The notes under the pieces are model-generated. The model did not search any database. It saw only the letters and a list, made by a program, of their open reading frames with translations, and was not told the DNA's origin. This document shows, piece after piece, positions 42,233-51,421 of a stretch of DNA of 64,000 nucleotides. Each line of letters begins with the position of its first letter. Position 1 is the stretch's first letter. Source of the DNA: Roseateles_C aquae (GTDB lineage Bacteria > Pseudomonadota > Gammaproteobacteria > Burkholderiales > Burkholderiaceae_C). The stretch lies in NCBI RefSeq assembly GCF_032337115.1, contig NZ_JAVXZY010000001.1:992001-1056000 (forward strand). Direction: 5' to 3'. The translations under genes and the position numbers were made by a program.

Positions 42233-45091
42233 TTATTTGGTCAGGATGAAGCCCTTGAGCTTGGCAAAGGCCTGATCCAACAGGGCCTTCTGCTGCTCCT
42301 GGTGCAGATGCGCGTAGCCAACGGCCGGCGAGGCCGAGGCCGGGCGGCCGGCGTAGCCGAGTTTCTGCCCATCGAGCATGTTCTCGTGCACATAGTGCTG
42401 CACGAAGAACCACGAGCCCTGGTTCTGCGGCTCGTCCTGGCACCAGACGATGTCTGCGGCGTTCGGATACTTCTTGAGCTCGGCAGCGAAAGCCTTGTGC
42501 GGGAAGGGATACAGCTGCTCGACGCGGATGATGGCCACATCGCTGGCCTTCTTCTCGGCACGGGCCTTGACCAGGTCGTAGTACACCTTGCCCGAGCAGG
42601 CGATGACGCGCTTGACCTTGTCGGCCACGATGCTGTCGTCGCGCTCACCGATGACGGTGCGGAACTCGCCCTTGGTGAACTCGGTGATCGGCGAGGTCGC
42701 GTCCTTGTTACGCAGCAGCGACTTCGGCGTCATGATGATCAGCGGCTTGCGGAACATGCGCAGTTGCTGGCGACGCAGCAGGTGGAAGATCTGCGAGGCC
42801 GAGGTCGGCTGCACCACCTGCATATTGTTGTCAGCGGCCAGCTGCATGAAGCGCTCCAGGCGCGCCGAGCTGTGCTCAGGGCCCTGGCCTTCATAGCCGT
42901 GCGGCAGCATCAGCGTCAGGCCGTTGGAGCGGCCCCACTTCACTTCACCGGAGGCGATGAACTGGTCGATCACGACCTGGGCACCGTTCACAAAGTCGCC
43001 GAACTGGGCTTCCCAGATCGTCAGTGTCACCGGGTCGGCCGAGGCGTAGCCATATTCGAAGCCGAGCACGGCTTCTTCGGACAACAGCGAGTCGATGACG
43101 ACGAAAGGCGCCTGGCCTTCGGCGACATTCTGCAGCGGCACATAGGTGCCGGTGTCCCACTTCTCGCGGTTCTGGTCGTGCAGCACGGCATGGCGGTGCA
43201 CAAAGGTGCCCCGGCCGCAATCTTCACCGGACAGGCGCACCGGATAGCCCGAGGCCACCAGCGAGGCGAAAGCCATGTGCTCGCCCATGCCCCAGTCGAC
43301 ATTGATCTCGCCACGGCCCATGGCCGCACGGTCGGCAATCACCTTCTCAACCAGCGGATGCAGCTTGAAGGTGTCGGGGATGGTGGTGATCTTCTCTGCC
43401 AGGCGCTTGAACTCGGCCACCGGCAGCGCGGTATCGCAGCTGTCGGTCCACTTCTTGCCGAGGTAGGGCGACCAATCGGTGGCGTACTTGCTCTTGAAGT
43501 TGGTCAGCACCGGGTCAACGGTGTGGCGGCCTTCGTCCATCGCCGAGCGGAAGGCCTTGGACATCACGTCCGGGCCGTCAGCCGGCAGCACGCCCTGGGC
43601 AACCAGCTTGTCGCCATAGAGCTTGCGGGTGCCTGGGTGTTGAGCGATCTTCTTGTACATCAGCGGCTGGGTCAGTGCCGGCGTGTCCTGCTCGTTGTGG
43701 CCCAGCTTGCGGAAGCAGATGATGTCAACGACGACATCCTTCTTGAACTGCTGGCGATAGTCCAGCGCCAGCTGGGTGCACAGCACCACGGCTTCCGGAT
43801 CGTCACCGTTCACGTGCAGCACCGGGGCTTCGATCATCTTGACGACGTCGGAGCAGTACAGCGTCGAACGCGAATCGCGCGGATCGCTGGTGGTGAAGCC
43901 GATCTGGTTGTTGATGACGATGTGCACCGTGCCGCCGGTGTAATAGCCACGGGTCTGGGCCAGTGCCAGCGTCTCCATCACCACGCCCTGGCCGGCAAAG
44001 GCTGCGTCGCCGTGCACCAGCACGGGCAGCACTTGCGCGCCGTCCTTGTCGCCGCGGCGGTCCATACGCGCCTTGACCGAGCCTTCGACGACCGGGTTGA
44101 CGATTTCCAGGTGCGAGGGATTGAAGGCCAGCGACAGGTGGACCGGGCCGCCTGCGGTGGTCACATCGCTGGAGAAGCCTTGGTGGTACTTGACGTCGCC
44201 AGCTGGCAGGTCTTCCGGCGCCTTGTGCTCGAATTCGGCGAACAGGTCCTTGGGCATCTTGCCCAGCGTGTTCACCAGCACGTTCAGGCGGCCGCGGTGG
44301 GCCATGCCGATGACGATTTCCTGCACGCCCTTTTCGCCGCCGCGCTGAACGATTTCGTCCATCGAGGCGATGAAGGACTCGCCGCCTTCCAGCGAGAAGC
44401 GCTTCTGGCCGACGTACTTGGTGTGCAGATAGCGTTCCAGGCCTTCGGCCGCGGTCAGGCGGTCGAGGATCTGCTTCTTCTTTTCGGCGCTGAAGCTGGG
44501 CTTGGAGCGGATCGACTCCAGGCGCTCCTGCCACCAGCGCTTCTCGGTCGGATCGGTGATGTGCATGTACTCCGCACCGACCGAGCCGCAGTAGGTTTCA
44601 CGCAACGCCTGAACGATCTGACGCAGGGTCATGTTCTCGGCGGTGCTGAAGTAGGTGTTCGACGCGCTGAACGGGATGTCCATATCGGACTCGCTCAGGT
44701 CGTAGAACGAGGGCTCGAGTTCCGGAATGCGCGGGCGCTCGGTGCGCTGCAGCGGGTCCAGATCGGCCCAGCGGGAACCCAGGAAGCGATAGGCAGCAAT
44801 CAGCGACTGCACATGCACCTGCTTGCGCGCGACGGCCAGATCGGTGCTGGACGCCTTGTTGCCAAAAGCATTGGCCTTGGCTCGCTGCGCGAAGGATTCG
44901 ATCACCGGGGCGTGAGCGACATCGCGGGCGTCGCTGCCGTCGGTGGCCGGCACGTGTTGAAGCGCGTCGAAGTAGGCGCGCCAGTTGTCAGGCACGGAGC
45001 CCGGGTTGTCGAGGTAGGCCTCGTACATCTCTTCGACGTAGGGCGCATTGCCCCCGAACAGGTACGAGTTCGACCTGTATTGCTGCATCAT
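42233..45091 (-). CDS. sucA: 2-oxoglutarate dehydrogenase E1
   Basis: E1 decarboxylates 2-oxoglutarate using thiamine diphosphate, the TCA-cycle step to succinyl-CoA. The 952-residue product starts MMQQYRSNSYLFGGNAPYVE, with the E1-specific N-terminal segment that binds E2. The HRGRLNVLVNTLGK and LPVLVHGDAAFAGQGVV blocks and FRKLGHNEQDTPAL follow. The ThDP-binding HGYEGQGPEHSSARLERF lies near 740. Starts at 45100 (GTG) and 45088 are alternatives; 45091 is best placed behind AAAGGTGAG. It leads the sucA-odhB-lpdA operon. Confidence 0.96.
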   Translation of the reverse strand: MMQQYRSNSYLFGGNAPYVEEMYEAYLDNPGSVPDNWRAYFDALQHVPATDGSDARDVAHAPVIESFAQRAKANAFGNKASSTDLAVARKQVHVQSLIAAYRFLGSRWADLDPLQRTERPRIPELEPSFYDLSESDMDIPFSASNTYFSTAENMTLRQIVQALRETYCGSVGAEYMHITDPTEKRWWQERLESIRSKPSFSAEKKKQILDRLTAAEGLERYLHTKYVGQKRFSLEGGESFIASMDEIVQRGGEKGVQEIVIGMAHRGRLNVLVNTLGKMPKDLFAEFEHKAPEDLPAGDVKYHQGFSSDVTTAGGPVHLSLAFNPSHLEIVNPVVEGSVKARMDRRGDKDGAQVLPVLVHGDAAFAGQGVVMETLALAQTRGYYTGGTVHIVINNQIGFTTSDPRDSRSTLYCSDVVKMIEAPVLHVNGDDPEAVVLCTQLALDYRQQFKKDVVVDIICFRKLGHNEQDTPALTQPLMYKKIAQHPGTRKLYGDKLVAQGVLPADGPDVMSKAFRSAMDEGRHTVDPVLTNFKSKYATDWSPYLGKKWTDSCDTALPVAEFKRLAEKITTIPDTFKLHPLVEKVIADRAAMGRGEINVDWGMGEHMAFASLVASGYPVRLSGEDCGRGTFVHRHAVLHDQNREKWDTGTYVPLQNVAEGQAPFVVIDSLLSEEAVLGFEYGYASADPVTLTIWEAQFGDFVNGAQVVIDQFIASGEVKWGRSNGLTLMLPHGYEGQGPEHSSARLERFMQLAADNNMQVVQPTSASQIFHLLRRQQLRMFRKPLIIMTPKSLLRNKDATSPITEFTKGEFRTVIGERDDSIVADKVKRVIACSGKVYYDLVKARAEKKASDVAIIRVEQLYPFPHKAFAAELKKYPNAADIVWCQDEPQNQGSWFFVQHYVHENMLDGQKLGYAGRPASASPAVGYAHLHQEQQKALLDQAFAKLKGFILTK

Positions 45092-45235
45092 TTCGCTCAC
45101 CTTTCACCCCGGTATCCAGGACGTTGGCTGGTTAACAAACCTTCCGCGACACGGCTCGACCGGTTGGCGGATTGCGACCCGCCTTCACTGTTGCCAGAAA
45201 AGGGGACGGGAAGGACCTCAAGTCTCAAGGGGACG

Positions 45236-45264
45236 ACTGTAACACCCTTGACTTATCCGACCAA
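45236..45264 (-). promoter_or_regulatory. Possible promoter of sucA
   Basis: The minus strand has TTGGTC at 45264-45259, a 17-base spacer and TACAGT at 45241-45236. The predicted start is near 45229, leaving a leader of about 140 bases before sucA. Match quality is moderate. Confidence 0.4.
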
Positions 45265-45432
45265 TGCGCGACATCGACTGAAGAGCCCTGGATATCGGCC
45301 CGCGACGGCCAAAGCTGAGCAAAAAGGCGCAATCCAAGACGCAAACCGCGCTGCCGTTCTTGCCGATAAGAACCGCTCACCGCGCCAGGGGCCCCGGTAA
45401 CCCTGCGTACCCGGCCGGCCGTCCTGAAGTTG

Positions 45433-45444
45433 GCAAACGTTTGC
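45433..45444. promoter_or_regulatory. LacI/PurR-type operator-like palindrome
   Basis: GCAAACGTTTGC is a perfect 12-base palindrome about 90 bases before the oxygenase ATG. It equals the core of the enterobacterial PurR box ACGCAAACGTTTGCGT (known from the literature). Which regulator binds here is not known. Confidence 0.45.
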
Positions 45445-45532
45445 GATTCGGCCGACCATGCCCTAGACTTTGCCCCGCGCGACCAGCCCCGCGATTGAAT
45501 GGCTGCGCGCCGCGACAGATTCAGGAGACCCC

Positions 45533-46375
45533 ATGCAAGTTCGCGTTGTCGATTACCGCGCCGCCGATGCGGCCGAACAATTCACCCGCTCGCTGCACGA
45601 AACCGGCTTCGGCGTGCTGGTCAATCACCCGATTCCGCAGGATCTGGTCGAGAAGATCTATGCCGACTGGCTGAGCTTCTTTGACGGCGGCAACAAGCAC
45701 GACTTCGCCTTTTCGCGCGAGACCCAGGACGGCTATTTCTCCACCGAGATCTCCGAAACCGCCAAGGGCGCAACGCAAAAAGACATCAAGGAATACTTCC
45801 ACATCTACCCCTGGGGCCGCATCCCGGACAGCCTGCGCGCCGATGCGATGCGCTACTACGAGGTCGCCAACGGCCTGGCCGCCGAGCTGCTTGGCTGGGT
45901 AGAACGCTACACACCGGCCGACATCGCGCAGCACTACAGCGAACCGCTGTCGCAGATGATCCGTGACAGCCGCCAGACCCTGCTGCGCGTGCTGCGCTAT
46001 CCGCCGCTGACCGGCCAGGAGCCGGCCGGCTCGCTGCGCGCCGCCGCCCATGGCGACATCAATCTGCTGACGATTCTTCCCGCCGCCAACGAGCCGGGGC
46101 TGCAGGTGCAGGACATGAACGGCAACTGGGTCGACGTGCCCTGCGATTTCGGCATGCTGATCATCAATATCGGCGACATGCTGGAGGAAGCCTCCAAGGG
46201 CTACTACCCCTCGACCCAGCACCGCGTCGTCAACCCAGCTGGCGAAGGCGCCAAGAAGAGCCGCGTCTCGCTGCCGCTGTTCCTGCATCCGCGCAACGAG
46301 GTGGTGCTGTCCGAACGCCATACCGCTCACAGCTATCTGGAAGAGCGCCTGCGCGAACTGGGCGTCAAGACCTGA
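45533..46375 (+). CDS. 2-oxoglutarate/Fe(II)-dependent oxygenase, isopenicillin-N-synthase-like
   Basis: The 280-residue cytoplasmic protein has the jelly-roll fold of the plant-type 2OG oxygenase/IPNS family. Iron ligands are His173 and Asp175 (AAAHGDINLL) and His230 (STQHRVVNP), and SRVSLPLF with Arg244 likely binds 2-oxoglutarate. The substrate is unknown; an oxidative catabolic role is a guess. The start ATG at 45533 has AGGAG five bases upstream, and earlier frames are not conserved. It sits next to a 2-oxoglutarate dehydrogenase operon but on the other strand. A copy of the dispersed 14-base motif overlaps its stop codon. Confidence 0.85.
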   Translation: MQVRVVDYRAADAAEQFTRSLHETGFGVLVNHPIPQDLVEKIYADWLSFFDGGNKHDFAFSRETQDGYFSTEISETAKGATQKDIKEYFHIYPWGRIPDSLRADAMRYYEVANGLAAELLGWVERYTPADIAQHYSEPLSQMIRDSRQTLLRVLRYPPLTGQEPAGSLRAAAHGDINLLTILPAANEPGLQVQDMNGNWVDVPCDFGMLIINIGDMLEEASKGYYPSTQHRVVNPAGEGAKKSRVSLPLFLHPRNEVVLSERHTAHSYLEERLRELGVKT

Positions 46376-46379
46376 CCCC
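46366..46379 (+). repeat. Dispersed 14-base motif, copy 4 (covers a stop codon)
   Basis: CAAGACCTGACCCC contains the TGA stop of the 2OG oxygenase gene at 46373-46375, so the last residues Lys-Thr come from the motif. Confidence 0.5.
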
Positions 46380-46433
46380 ACCAGCACACTTGGCCTGCCC
46401 TGCCTGGCCAGCAGCGGCCTCTAAGATCGCTGC

Positions 46434-46733
46434 ATGGCCCACCCGCCTCGCACCATCCTGATCCACGCCGACGCGCCAGCCAAGCCGGCCCTCGGCCAGA
46501 CCTGCAATGGCTGTGGCCTGTGTTGCCTGGCCGAGCCCTGCCCGGTCGGCATCGCACTGAGTGGGCGCTGGCGCGGCGCCTGTAGGATGCTGCGTTGGGA
46601 TGCGGCTGCCCGGCACTATCGCTGCGGCGCGCTGCAGTCGGCACCCGCGCTGCTGAAGCCGCTGTTCGCACGCTGGATCGCCGCGGGACAGGGCTGCGAT
46701 GCCGAACTCGACGCGGCTCCGGACAAGCCCTAG
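46434..46733 (+). CDS. Cys-cluster protein, zinc/iron-chelating-like
   Basis: The 99-residue product begins MAHPPRTILIHADAPAKP and has a CNGCGLCCLAEPC cluster at residues 24-36 (Cys24, 27, 30, 31, 36), typical of putative zinc- or iron-chelating YkgJ-like domains. Two more Cys (in RGACRML and HYRCGAL) may complete a metal site. The function is unknown. It starts 58 bases behind the 2OG oxygenase on the same strand and may be co-transcribed. A role in handling the iron of that oxygenase is an unsupported guess. Confidence 0.78.
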   Translation: MAHPPRTILIHADAPAKPALGQTCNGCGLCCLAEPCPVGIALSGRWRGACRMLRWDAAARHYRCGALQSAPALLKPLFARWIAAGQGCDAELDAAPDKP

Positions 46734-46847
46734 CCTGGCCATGCACGCGGGCCGCTAGCATGCGCTGGCGCCTTGCCGCTGTCCGTGCCTGCAGCCCATG
46801 CATGCAGACCCTAACGGCGGCGTTCTTCGGTTCACTCGGAGTGCCCC

Positions 46848-48443
46848 ATGCCTGCTGCCCGCCCTCATCGTTTTTGCCAACTGCTCAGCGCCAGCCTGCT
46901 GGCCCTGCTGAGCTGCCTGCCCCTCCCCTCAAACGCCGCCGCGCTGCGCTGGGCCGCCCAGAACGACATCCTGACGATGGACCCGCACTCGCAGGACCAC
47001 ACCACCTCGAATGCGATCGCGGCCCATGTCTACGAAGGCCTGACACGGCGCAACGAGAGCTACCAGCCCGAGCCCGCGCTGGCCACCAAATGGTCCTATG
47101 TATCGCCGACACAGGTGCGCTTTGAACTGCGCCGCGGCGTCAAATTCCACGACGGTAGCCCCTTCACCGCCGACGATGTGCTGTTCAGTTTCGATCGCAT
47201 CCGCCAGCCGCTCGGCACCAAGCAGACCTATGTCTCCGGCATCAAGGAAATCCGCAAGATCGATGAGCACACCATCGATTTGATACTGGAGTCGCCAACG
47301 CCCATGCTGCTGGCCAATCTGGTCAATTTCAGCATCATGAGCAAGGCCTGGTCGGCGAAGAACAACGCCACGAACATCTCCGACTACAAGAGCAAGGAAG
47401 AGAACTACGCGACCCGCAATGCGGTCGGCACCGGGCCCTACAAGCTGATTTCCTGGCAGCCGGACCAAGCCGTCAAGCTCGTTGCCAACAAGGACTGGTG
47501 GGGCAGCAACAAGGGCAATATCACCGAACTCAGCTATCTGCCGATCAAGTCGGCCGCGACCCGGGTCGCCGCCCTGCTCTCCGGCGATGTCGACATCGTC
47601 ACCGACATGCCACCGGCCGATTTCCTGAAGCTCAAGGAGGAAGGCCGCGTCAAGGTGATCGAGGGCCCCGAGGTGCGCACCATCTTCTTCGTGATGGACC
47701 AGGGAGCCGAAGATCTGCGTGGCGCCAGCGTCAAAGGCAAGAACCCCTTCCGCGACAAGCGCGTACGCGAAGCGCTGAACCTGGCGCTGGACCGCGAGGC
47801 GATCAAGCGCAGCATCATGCGCGGGCTCTCTACGCCTGGCATGCTGATGGTGCCGCCGGGTGTGAATGGCTATGACGCCGCCCTCGATGCGCCGATCAAG
47901 CCCGATCTGGATCGCGCCCGCAAGCTGCTCGCCGACGCCGGCTATCCGGCAGGCTTTGAGCTGCCCCTGCACTGCCCGAACAACCGCTATGTCAACGATG
48001 AGCAGATCTGCCTGGCAGCGGTATCGATGTGGGCCAAGATCGGCATCAAGGCCCGCCTGGTGGCCGCGCCCTTCCAGACCCACAGCCAAACCTTCCAGCG
48101 CGGCGAATCAGCGCTGTACATGCTGGGCTGGGGGGTCTCCACCTACGACGCGCAATACGCCCTGCAGGCCTGGGGCCATAGCCATACCGGCGGTGCCGAC
48201 GGCAATTTCAACTTTGGTCATCTGAGCGATGCCAAACTGGATGCGTTGATCCAGAAGGTCAAGGCCGAGGCCGACACGAACAAGCGCAATGCGCTCTTGC
48301 GCGAGGCCTTGATCTATGTGCGCGATGAAGCGCTGTTCGTGCCCATCCATCACCAGATGCGCCCCTGGGCCATGAAGCAGAACATCGACACCCTGCACCG
48401 CTCGAACGACTACTTTGAAGCGCGCTTCACCTCGATACGCTGA
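46848..48443 (+). CDS. ABC transporter substrate-binding protein, oligopeptide (SBP_bac_5) family
   Basis: The 531-residue periplasmic protein has a signal peptide (about residues 1-30, ending SNAAA) and the family 5 solute-binding fold. RRGVKFHDGSPFTADDVLFSF is the diagnostic segment, followed by GTGPYKLISW and the C-terminal KLDALIQKVKAEAD. It resembles DppA/OppA-type receptors for peptides or glutathione. No permease or ATPase gene is adjacent, so it is an orphan receptor using a transporter elsewhere. A terminator follows. Confidence 0.9.
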   Translation: MPAARPHRFCQLLSASLLALLSCLPLPSNAAALRWAAQNDILTMDPHSQDHTTSNAIAAHVYEGLTRRNESYQPEPALATKWSYVSPTQVRFELRRGVKFHDGSPFTADDVLFSFDRIRQPLGTKQTYVSGIKEIRKIDEHTIDLILESPTPMLLANLVNFSIMSKAWSAKNNATNISDYKSKEENYATRNAVGTGPYKLISWQPDQAVKLVANKDWWGSNKGNITELSYLPIKSAATRVAALLSGDVDIVTDMPPADFLKLKEEGRVKVIEGPEVRTIFFVMDQGAEDLRGASVKGKNPFRDKRVREALNLALDREAIKRSIMRGLSTPGMLMVPPGVNGYDAALDAPIKPDLDRARKLLADAGYPAGFELPLHCPNNRYVNDEQICLAAVSMWAKIGIKARLVAAPFQTHSQTFQRGESALYMLGWGVSTYDAQYALQAWGHSHTGGADGNFNFGHLSDAKLDALIQKVKAEADTNKRNALLREALIYVRDEALFVPIHHQMRPWAMKQNIDTLHRSNDYFEARFTSIR

Positions 48444-48466
48444 GCGGCTGCGAAGTCTGAAAGCAG

Positions 48467-48490
48467 AACGGCCCCTCGCGGGGCCGTTTT
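48467..48490. terminator. Terminator between the SBP and nitronate monooxygenase genes
   Basis: A nine-base-pair stem (AACGGCCCC/GGGGCCGTT) with a TCGC loop, followed by TT on the plus strand. It lies between two convergent genes. Confidence 0.75.
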
Positions 48491-48494
48491 CACA

Positions 48495-49448
48495 TCAGCG
48501 CAGTGCCAGTCGCTCGCGCGCGGCCAGGTACTCGCGGCGCAGCCGCTCCACCAAGGCGGCAGCGGGCAAGACCTCGCGGATTGCGCCAATGCCTTGGCCA
48601 CAGCCCCAGATGTCCTTCCAGGCCTTCTTGGAATCGCCACCGAAGTTCATCTTGCTGGGATCGCTCTCCGGCAGGTGATCCGGGTCCATGCCGGCATTGA
48701 CGATGGAGCCGCGCAGGTAGTTGCCGTGCACGCCGGTGAAGAGATTGCTGTAGACGATGTCGTCGCTATTGCTGTCGACGATCATCTGCTTGTAGGCATC
48801 GGCCGCACGCGCTTCTTCGGTGGCGATGAAGGCCGAGCCGATATAGGCGAAGTCAGCGCCCATGGCCTGCGCCGCCAGCACCGCATCGCCCGAGGCGATC
48901 GAACCGGACAGTGCCAGCGGGCCGTCGAACCATTCGCGGATTTCCTGGATCAGCGCAAAGGGGCTCTTCACGCCCGCATGGCCGCCGGCGCCCGCCGCCA
49001 CGGCGATCAGGCCATCGGCGCCCTTCTCGATCGCCTTCTTGGCGAACTTGTTGTTGATCACATCGTGCAGCACCACGCCGCCCCAGCCATGCACGGCCGC
49101 ATTGACGTCTTCGCGGGCGCCCAGCGAGGTGATGATGATGGGCACCTTGTACTTGGCGCAGACGGCCATATCCTGCTCGAGCCGGTCATTGCTCTTGTGC
49201 ACGATCTGGTTGATCGCAAACGGCGCCGCCGGCTTGTCCGGGTTGGCCCGGTTGTAGGCCGCCAGCTCAGTGGTGATCTCGTTCAGCCACTCGTCCAGCA
49301 GCTCGGCCGGGCGGGCGTTCAGCGCCGGCATGGCGCCCACAATGCCGGCCTTGCACTGGGCAATCACCAGCTTGGGGTTGCTGATGATGAACAGCGGCGA
49401 GCCGATGATGGGCAGGGGCAGGTTTTGCAGCACGGGAGGCAGGGCCAA
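48495..49448 (-). CDS. Nitronate monooxygenase (2-nitropropane dioxygenase family)
   Basis: The 317-residue FMN enzyme oxidises alkyl nitronates such as propionate 3-nitronate to aldehydes. The TIM-barrel starts with LPIIGSPLFIISNPKLV, and VAAGAGGHAGVKSPFALIQEI carries the FMN phosphate site. GADFAYIGSAFIATEEA follows. The start is a TTG at 49448 with AGGAG six bases upstream. It is separated by 104 bases from an acyl-CoA dehydrogenase on the same strand and may be a minor part of that transcript. The same fold includes enoyl-ACP reductase FabK, which this does not resemble as closely. Confidence 0.88.
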   Translation of the reverse strand: MALPPVLQNLPLPIIGSPLFIISNPKLVIAQCKAGIVGAMPALNARPAELLDEWLNEITTELAAYNRANPDKPAAPFAINQIVHKSNDRLEQDMAVCAKYKVPIIITSLGAREDVNAAVHGWGGVVLHDVINNKFAKKAIEKGADGLIAVAAGAGGHAGVKSPFALIQEIREWFDGPLALSGSIASGDAVLAAQAMGADFAYIGSAFIATEEARAADAYKQMIVDSNSDDIVYSNLFTGVHGNYLRGSIVNAGMDPDHLPESDPSKMNFGGDSKKAWKDIWGCGQGIGAIREVLPAAALVERLRREYLAARERLALR

Positions 49449-49552
49449 TTCGAACTCCTAGACAACAGAAGCAATGAGTGGGGATGGGGCGCGCGCGGTG
49501 CCCCATCACCCAGGCGACAAGATCGGGCCGGCGCTCGACGCCGGCTGCGCGA

Positions 49553-51343
49553 TCAGAAGGCGTCCAGCGCCATCGCGGTGACGCTGTCGGCGCCTTCGAC
49601 GATGGCATCGCGCAGGCCGCCGGCACGAGTCAGGATGTGCTCGGCGTAGAAGCGCGCGGTGGCGATCTTGGCGCTCATGAAGCCACTGTCCTCGCCCGCG
49701 GCCAGCTTGTCTTCAGCCACCAGCAAGGCGCGGCCCAGCTGCCAACCCGCGACCAGATTGCCGGCCAGCATCAGATAGGGCACCGAGCCGGCAAACGCCG
49801 CGTTCAGGCTGGCCTTGCCCTGGCCGGCAATGAACTCGGCCGATTGCACAAAAGCCTCGCGCGCGGCGCCCAGGCGCTTGGCCATCACCTGCGCTGCGGC
49901 GCTGCTGCGCGCGGCCAGCAGGCTCTCCGTCTGAGCCACCTGGGCGGCAATCGCCTTGGCCATTTGTGCACCGTCGCGCAGCGTCTTGCGGCCGACCAGG
50001 TCGTTGGCCTGGATCGCCGTCGTGCCCTCGTAAATCGTCAGGATCTTGGCATCGCGGTAGTACTGGGCCGCACCGGTTTCCTCGATGAAGCCCATGCCGC
50101 CGTGCACCTGCACACCCAGATCGGTGACTTCCAGGCTCATCTCGGTGCTGTAGCCCTTGACCAGCGGCACCATGAACTCATAGAAGGCCTGGTTCTGCTT
50201 ACGGGTGTCGGCATCCGGGTGATGGTGGGCGGCGTCATAGGCGGCGGCGGCCACCAGGCTCATCGCGCGGCAGCCTTCGGTCAGCGAACGCATCGTCATC
50301 AGCATGCGGCGCACATCGGGGTGGTGGATGATGGCAGCGCTGCCGGCTACCGAGCCATCGACGGGGCGGGACTGCACGCGGTCGCGCGCATAGCTGACGG
50401 CCTTTTGATAAGCCCGCTCGGCAATCGCAATGCCCTGCACGCCGACGCCAAAGCGCGCCGCGTTCATCATGATGAACATGTATTCGAGGCCACGGTTCTC
50501 TTGGCCCACAAGGTAACCGATCGCGCCGCCATGGTCGCCAAATTGCAGCACCGCGGTAGGACTGGCCTTGATGCCCATCTTGTGCTCGATGGAGACGCAG
50601 TGCGCATCGTTACGCGCGCCCAGCGAGCCATCGGCATTGACCATGAACTTGGGCACGATGAACAGGCTGATGCCCTTCACGCCTTCGGGCGCGCCTTGCA
50701 CACGAGCCAGCACCAGGTGCACGATGTTCTCCGACATATCGTGCTCGCCATAGGTGATGAATATCTTGGTGCCGAAGATCTTGTAGCTGCCATCGGCCTG
50801 CGGCTCGGCGCGGGTGCGCACCAGGGCAAGATCTGACCCCGCCTGCGGCTCGGTCAGATTCATCGTGCCGGTCCAGCTGCCATCGATCAGCTTGGGGATG
50901 TAGGTCGTGCGCTGAGCCTCGCTGCCGGCGGTCAGCAGCGCCTCAATCGCGCCATCGGTCAGCAGCGGGCACAGCGCAAAGCTCATGTTTGCGCTGTTGA
51001 TCATTTCGCCGCAGGCCGCTCCAATCGTCTTGGGTAAGCCCTGGCCGCCGAATTCGGCCGGATGCTGCAGACCTTGCCAGCCGCCCTCGGCGAACTGCTT
51101 GAAAGCCTCCTTGAAGCCCGGGGTCGTGAAGACCTGGCCGTCCTTCCAGTAGCTGGGGTTCTTGTCGCCTTCCCAGTTCAGCGGCGCGATCACATCTTCA
51201 TTGAGCTTGGCGCATTCTTCGAGCACGGCCTGGGCGGTGTCGATGCCGAAATCGGCGAAGGCGGGAATCGCGGTCAGGGCCTCCAGGCCGGCGAGTTCCT
51301 GCATATTGAACAGCATGTCCTTGACGGGGGCGCGGTATGTCAT
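49553..51343 (-). CDS. Acyl-CoA dehydrogenase, DmdC-like with C-terminal domain
   Basis: The 596-residue flavoenzyme oxidises an acyl-CoA to enoyl-CoA and gives electrons to ETF. The core includes GEMINSANMSFALCPLL, MNLTEPQAGSDLALVRTRAE and the catalytic Glu439 in TIYEGTTAIQANDLVGRK. The extra C-terminal domain of about 120 residues marks the DmdC (methylmercaptopropionyl-CoA dehydrogenase) subgroup, though the physiological substrate may be a straight-chain acyl-CoA. It lies 78 bases behind etfA. A one-base variant of the dispersed 14-base motif falls inside. Confidence 0.9.
   Translation of the reverse strand: MTYRAPVKDMLFNMQELAGLEALTAIPAFADFGIDTAQAVLEECAKLNEDVIAPLNWEGDKNPSYWKDGQVFTTPGFKEAFKQFAEGGWQGLQHPAEFGGQGLPKTIGAACGEMINSANMSFALCPLLTDGAIEALLTAGSEAQRTTYIPKLIDGSWTGTMNLTEPQAGSDLALVRTRAEPQADGSYKIFGTKIFITYGEHDMSENIVHLVLARVQGAPEGVKGISLFIVPKFMVNADGSLGARNDAHCVSIEHKMGIKASPTAVLQFGDHGGAIGYLVGQENRGLEYMFIMMNAARFGVGVQGIAIAERAYQKAVSYARDRVQSRPVDGSVAGSAAIIHHPDVRRMLMTMRSLTEGCRAMSLVAAAAYDAAHHHPDADTRKQNQAFYEFMVPLVKGYSTEMSLEVTDLGVQVHGGMGFIEETGAAQYYRDAKILTIYEGTTAIQANDLVGRKTLRDGAQMAKAIAAQVAQTESLLAARSSAAAQVMAKRLGAAREAFVQSAEFIAGQGKASLNAAFAGSVPYLMLAGNLVAGWQLGRALLVAEDKLAAGEDSGFMSAKIATARFYAEHILTRAGGLRDAIVEGADSVTAMALDAF
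50827..50840 (+). repeat. Dispersed 14-base motif, variant copy 5
   Basis: CAAGATCTGACCCC differs from the other copies by one base and falls within the acyl-CoA dehydrogenase gene, encoding part of AGSDLA on the other strand. Confidence 0.4.
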
Positions 51344-51360
51344 TGCTTGTCTCCGGAAGA

Positions 51361-51396
51361 AAACAAGGGCGCCGCGACCGTGAAGTCGGGCGCCCT
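51361..51396 (-). terminator. Probable terminator behind etfA
   Basis: AGGGCGCC at 51366-51373 pairs with GGCGCCCT at 51389-51396, with a nested CGAC/GTCG stem, and TGTTTTC follows on the minus strand. It separates etfA from the acyl-CoA dehydrogenase gene. Confidence 0.6.
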
Positions 51397-51421
51397 GGAT
51401 AGGCTCAGTCGATAGCTCGAC

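Larger units (their letters stand above)
45092..45532. other. Divergent regulatory region of sucA and the 2OG oxygenase
   Basis: This 441-base gene-free stretch lies between sucA (minus) and the oxygenase gene (plus). It contains a minus-strand promoter candidate at 45236-45264 and an operator-like palindrome at 45433-45444. No open frame looks coding. Confidence 0.55.

Noticed and set aside
42302..45400. A 1032-codon open frame antisense to sucA
   Set aside because: It covers sucA almost exactly on the opposite strand. The GC-rich codon pattern of sucA produces long stop-free antisense frames; the predicted protein is His/Arg/Gly-rich with no recognisable domain.
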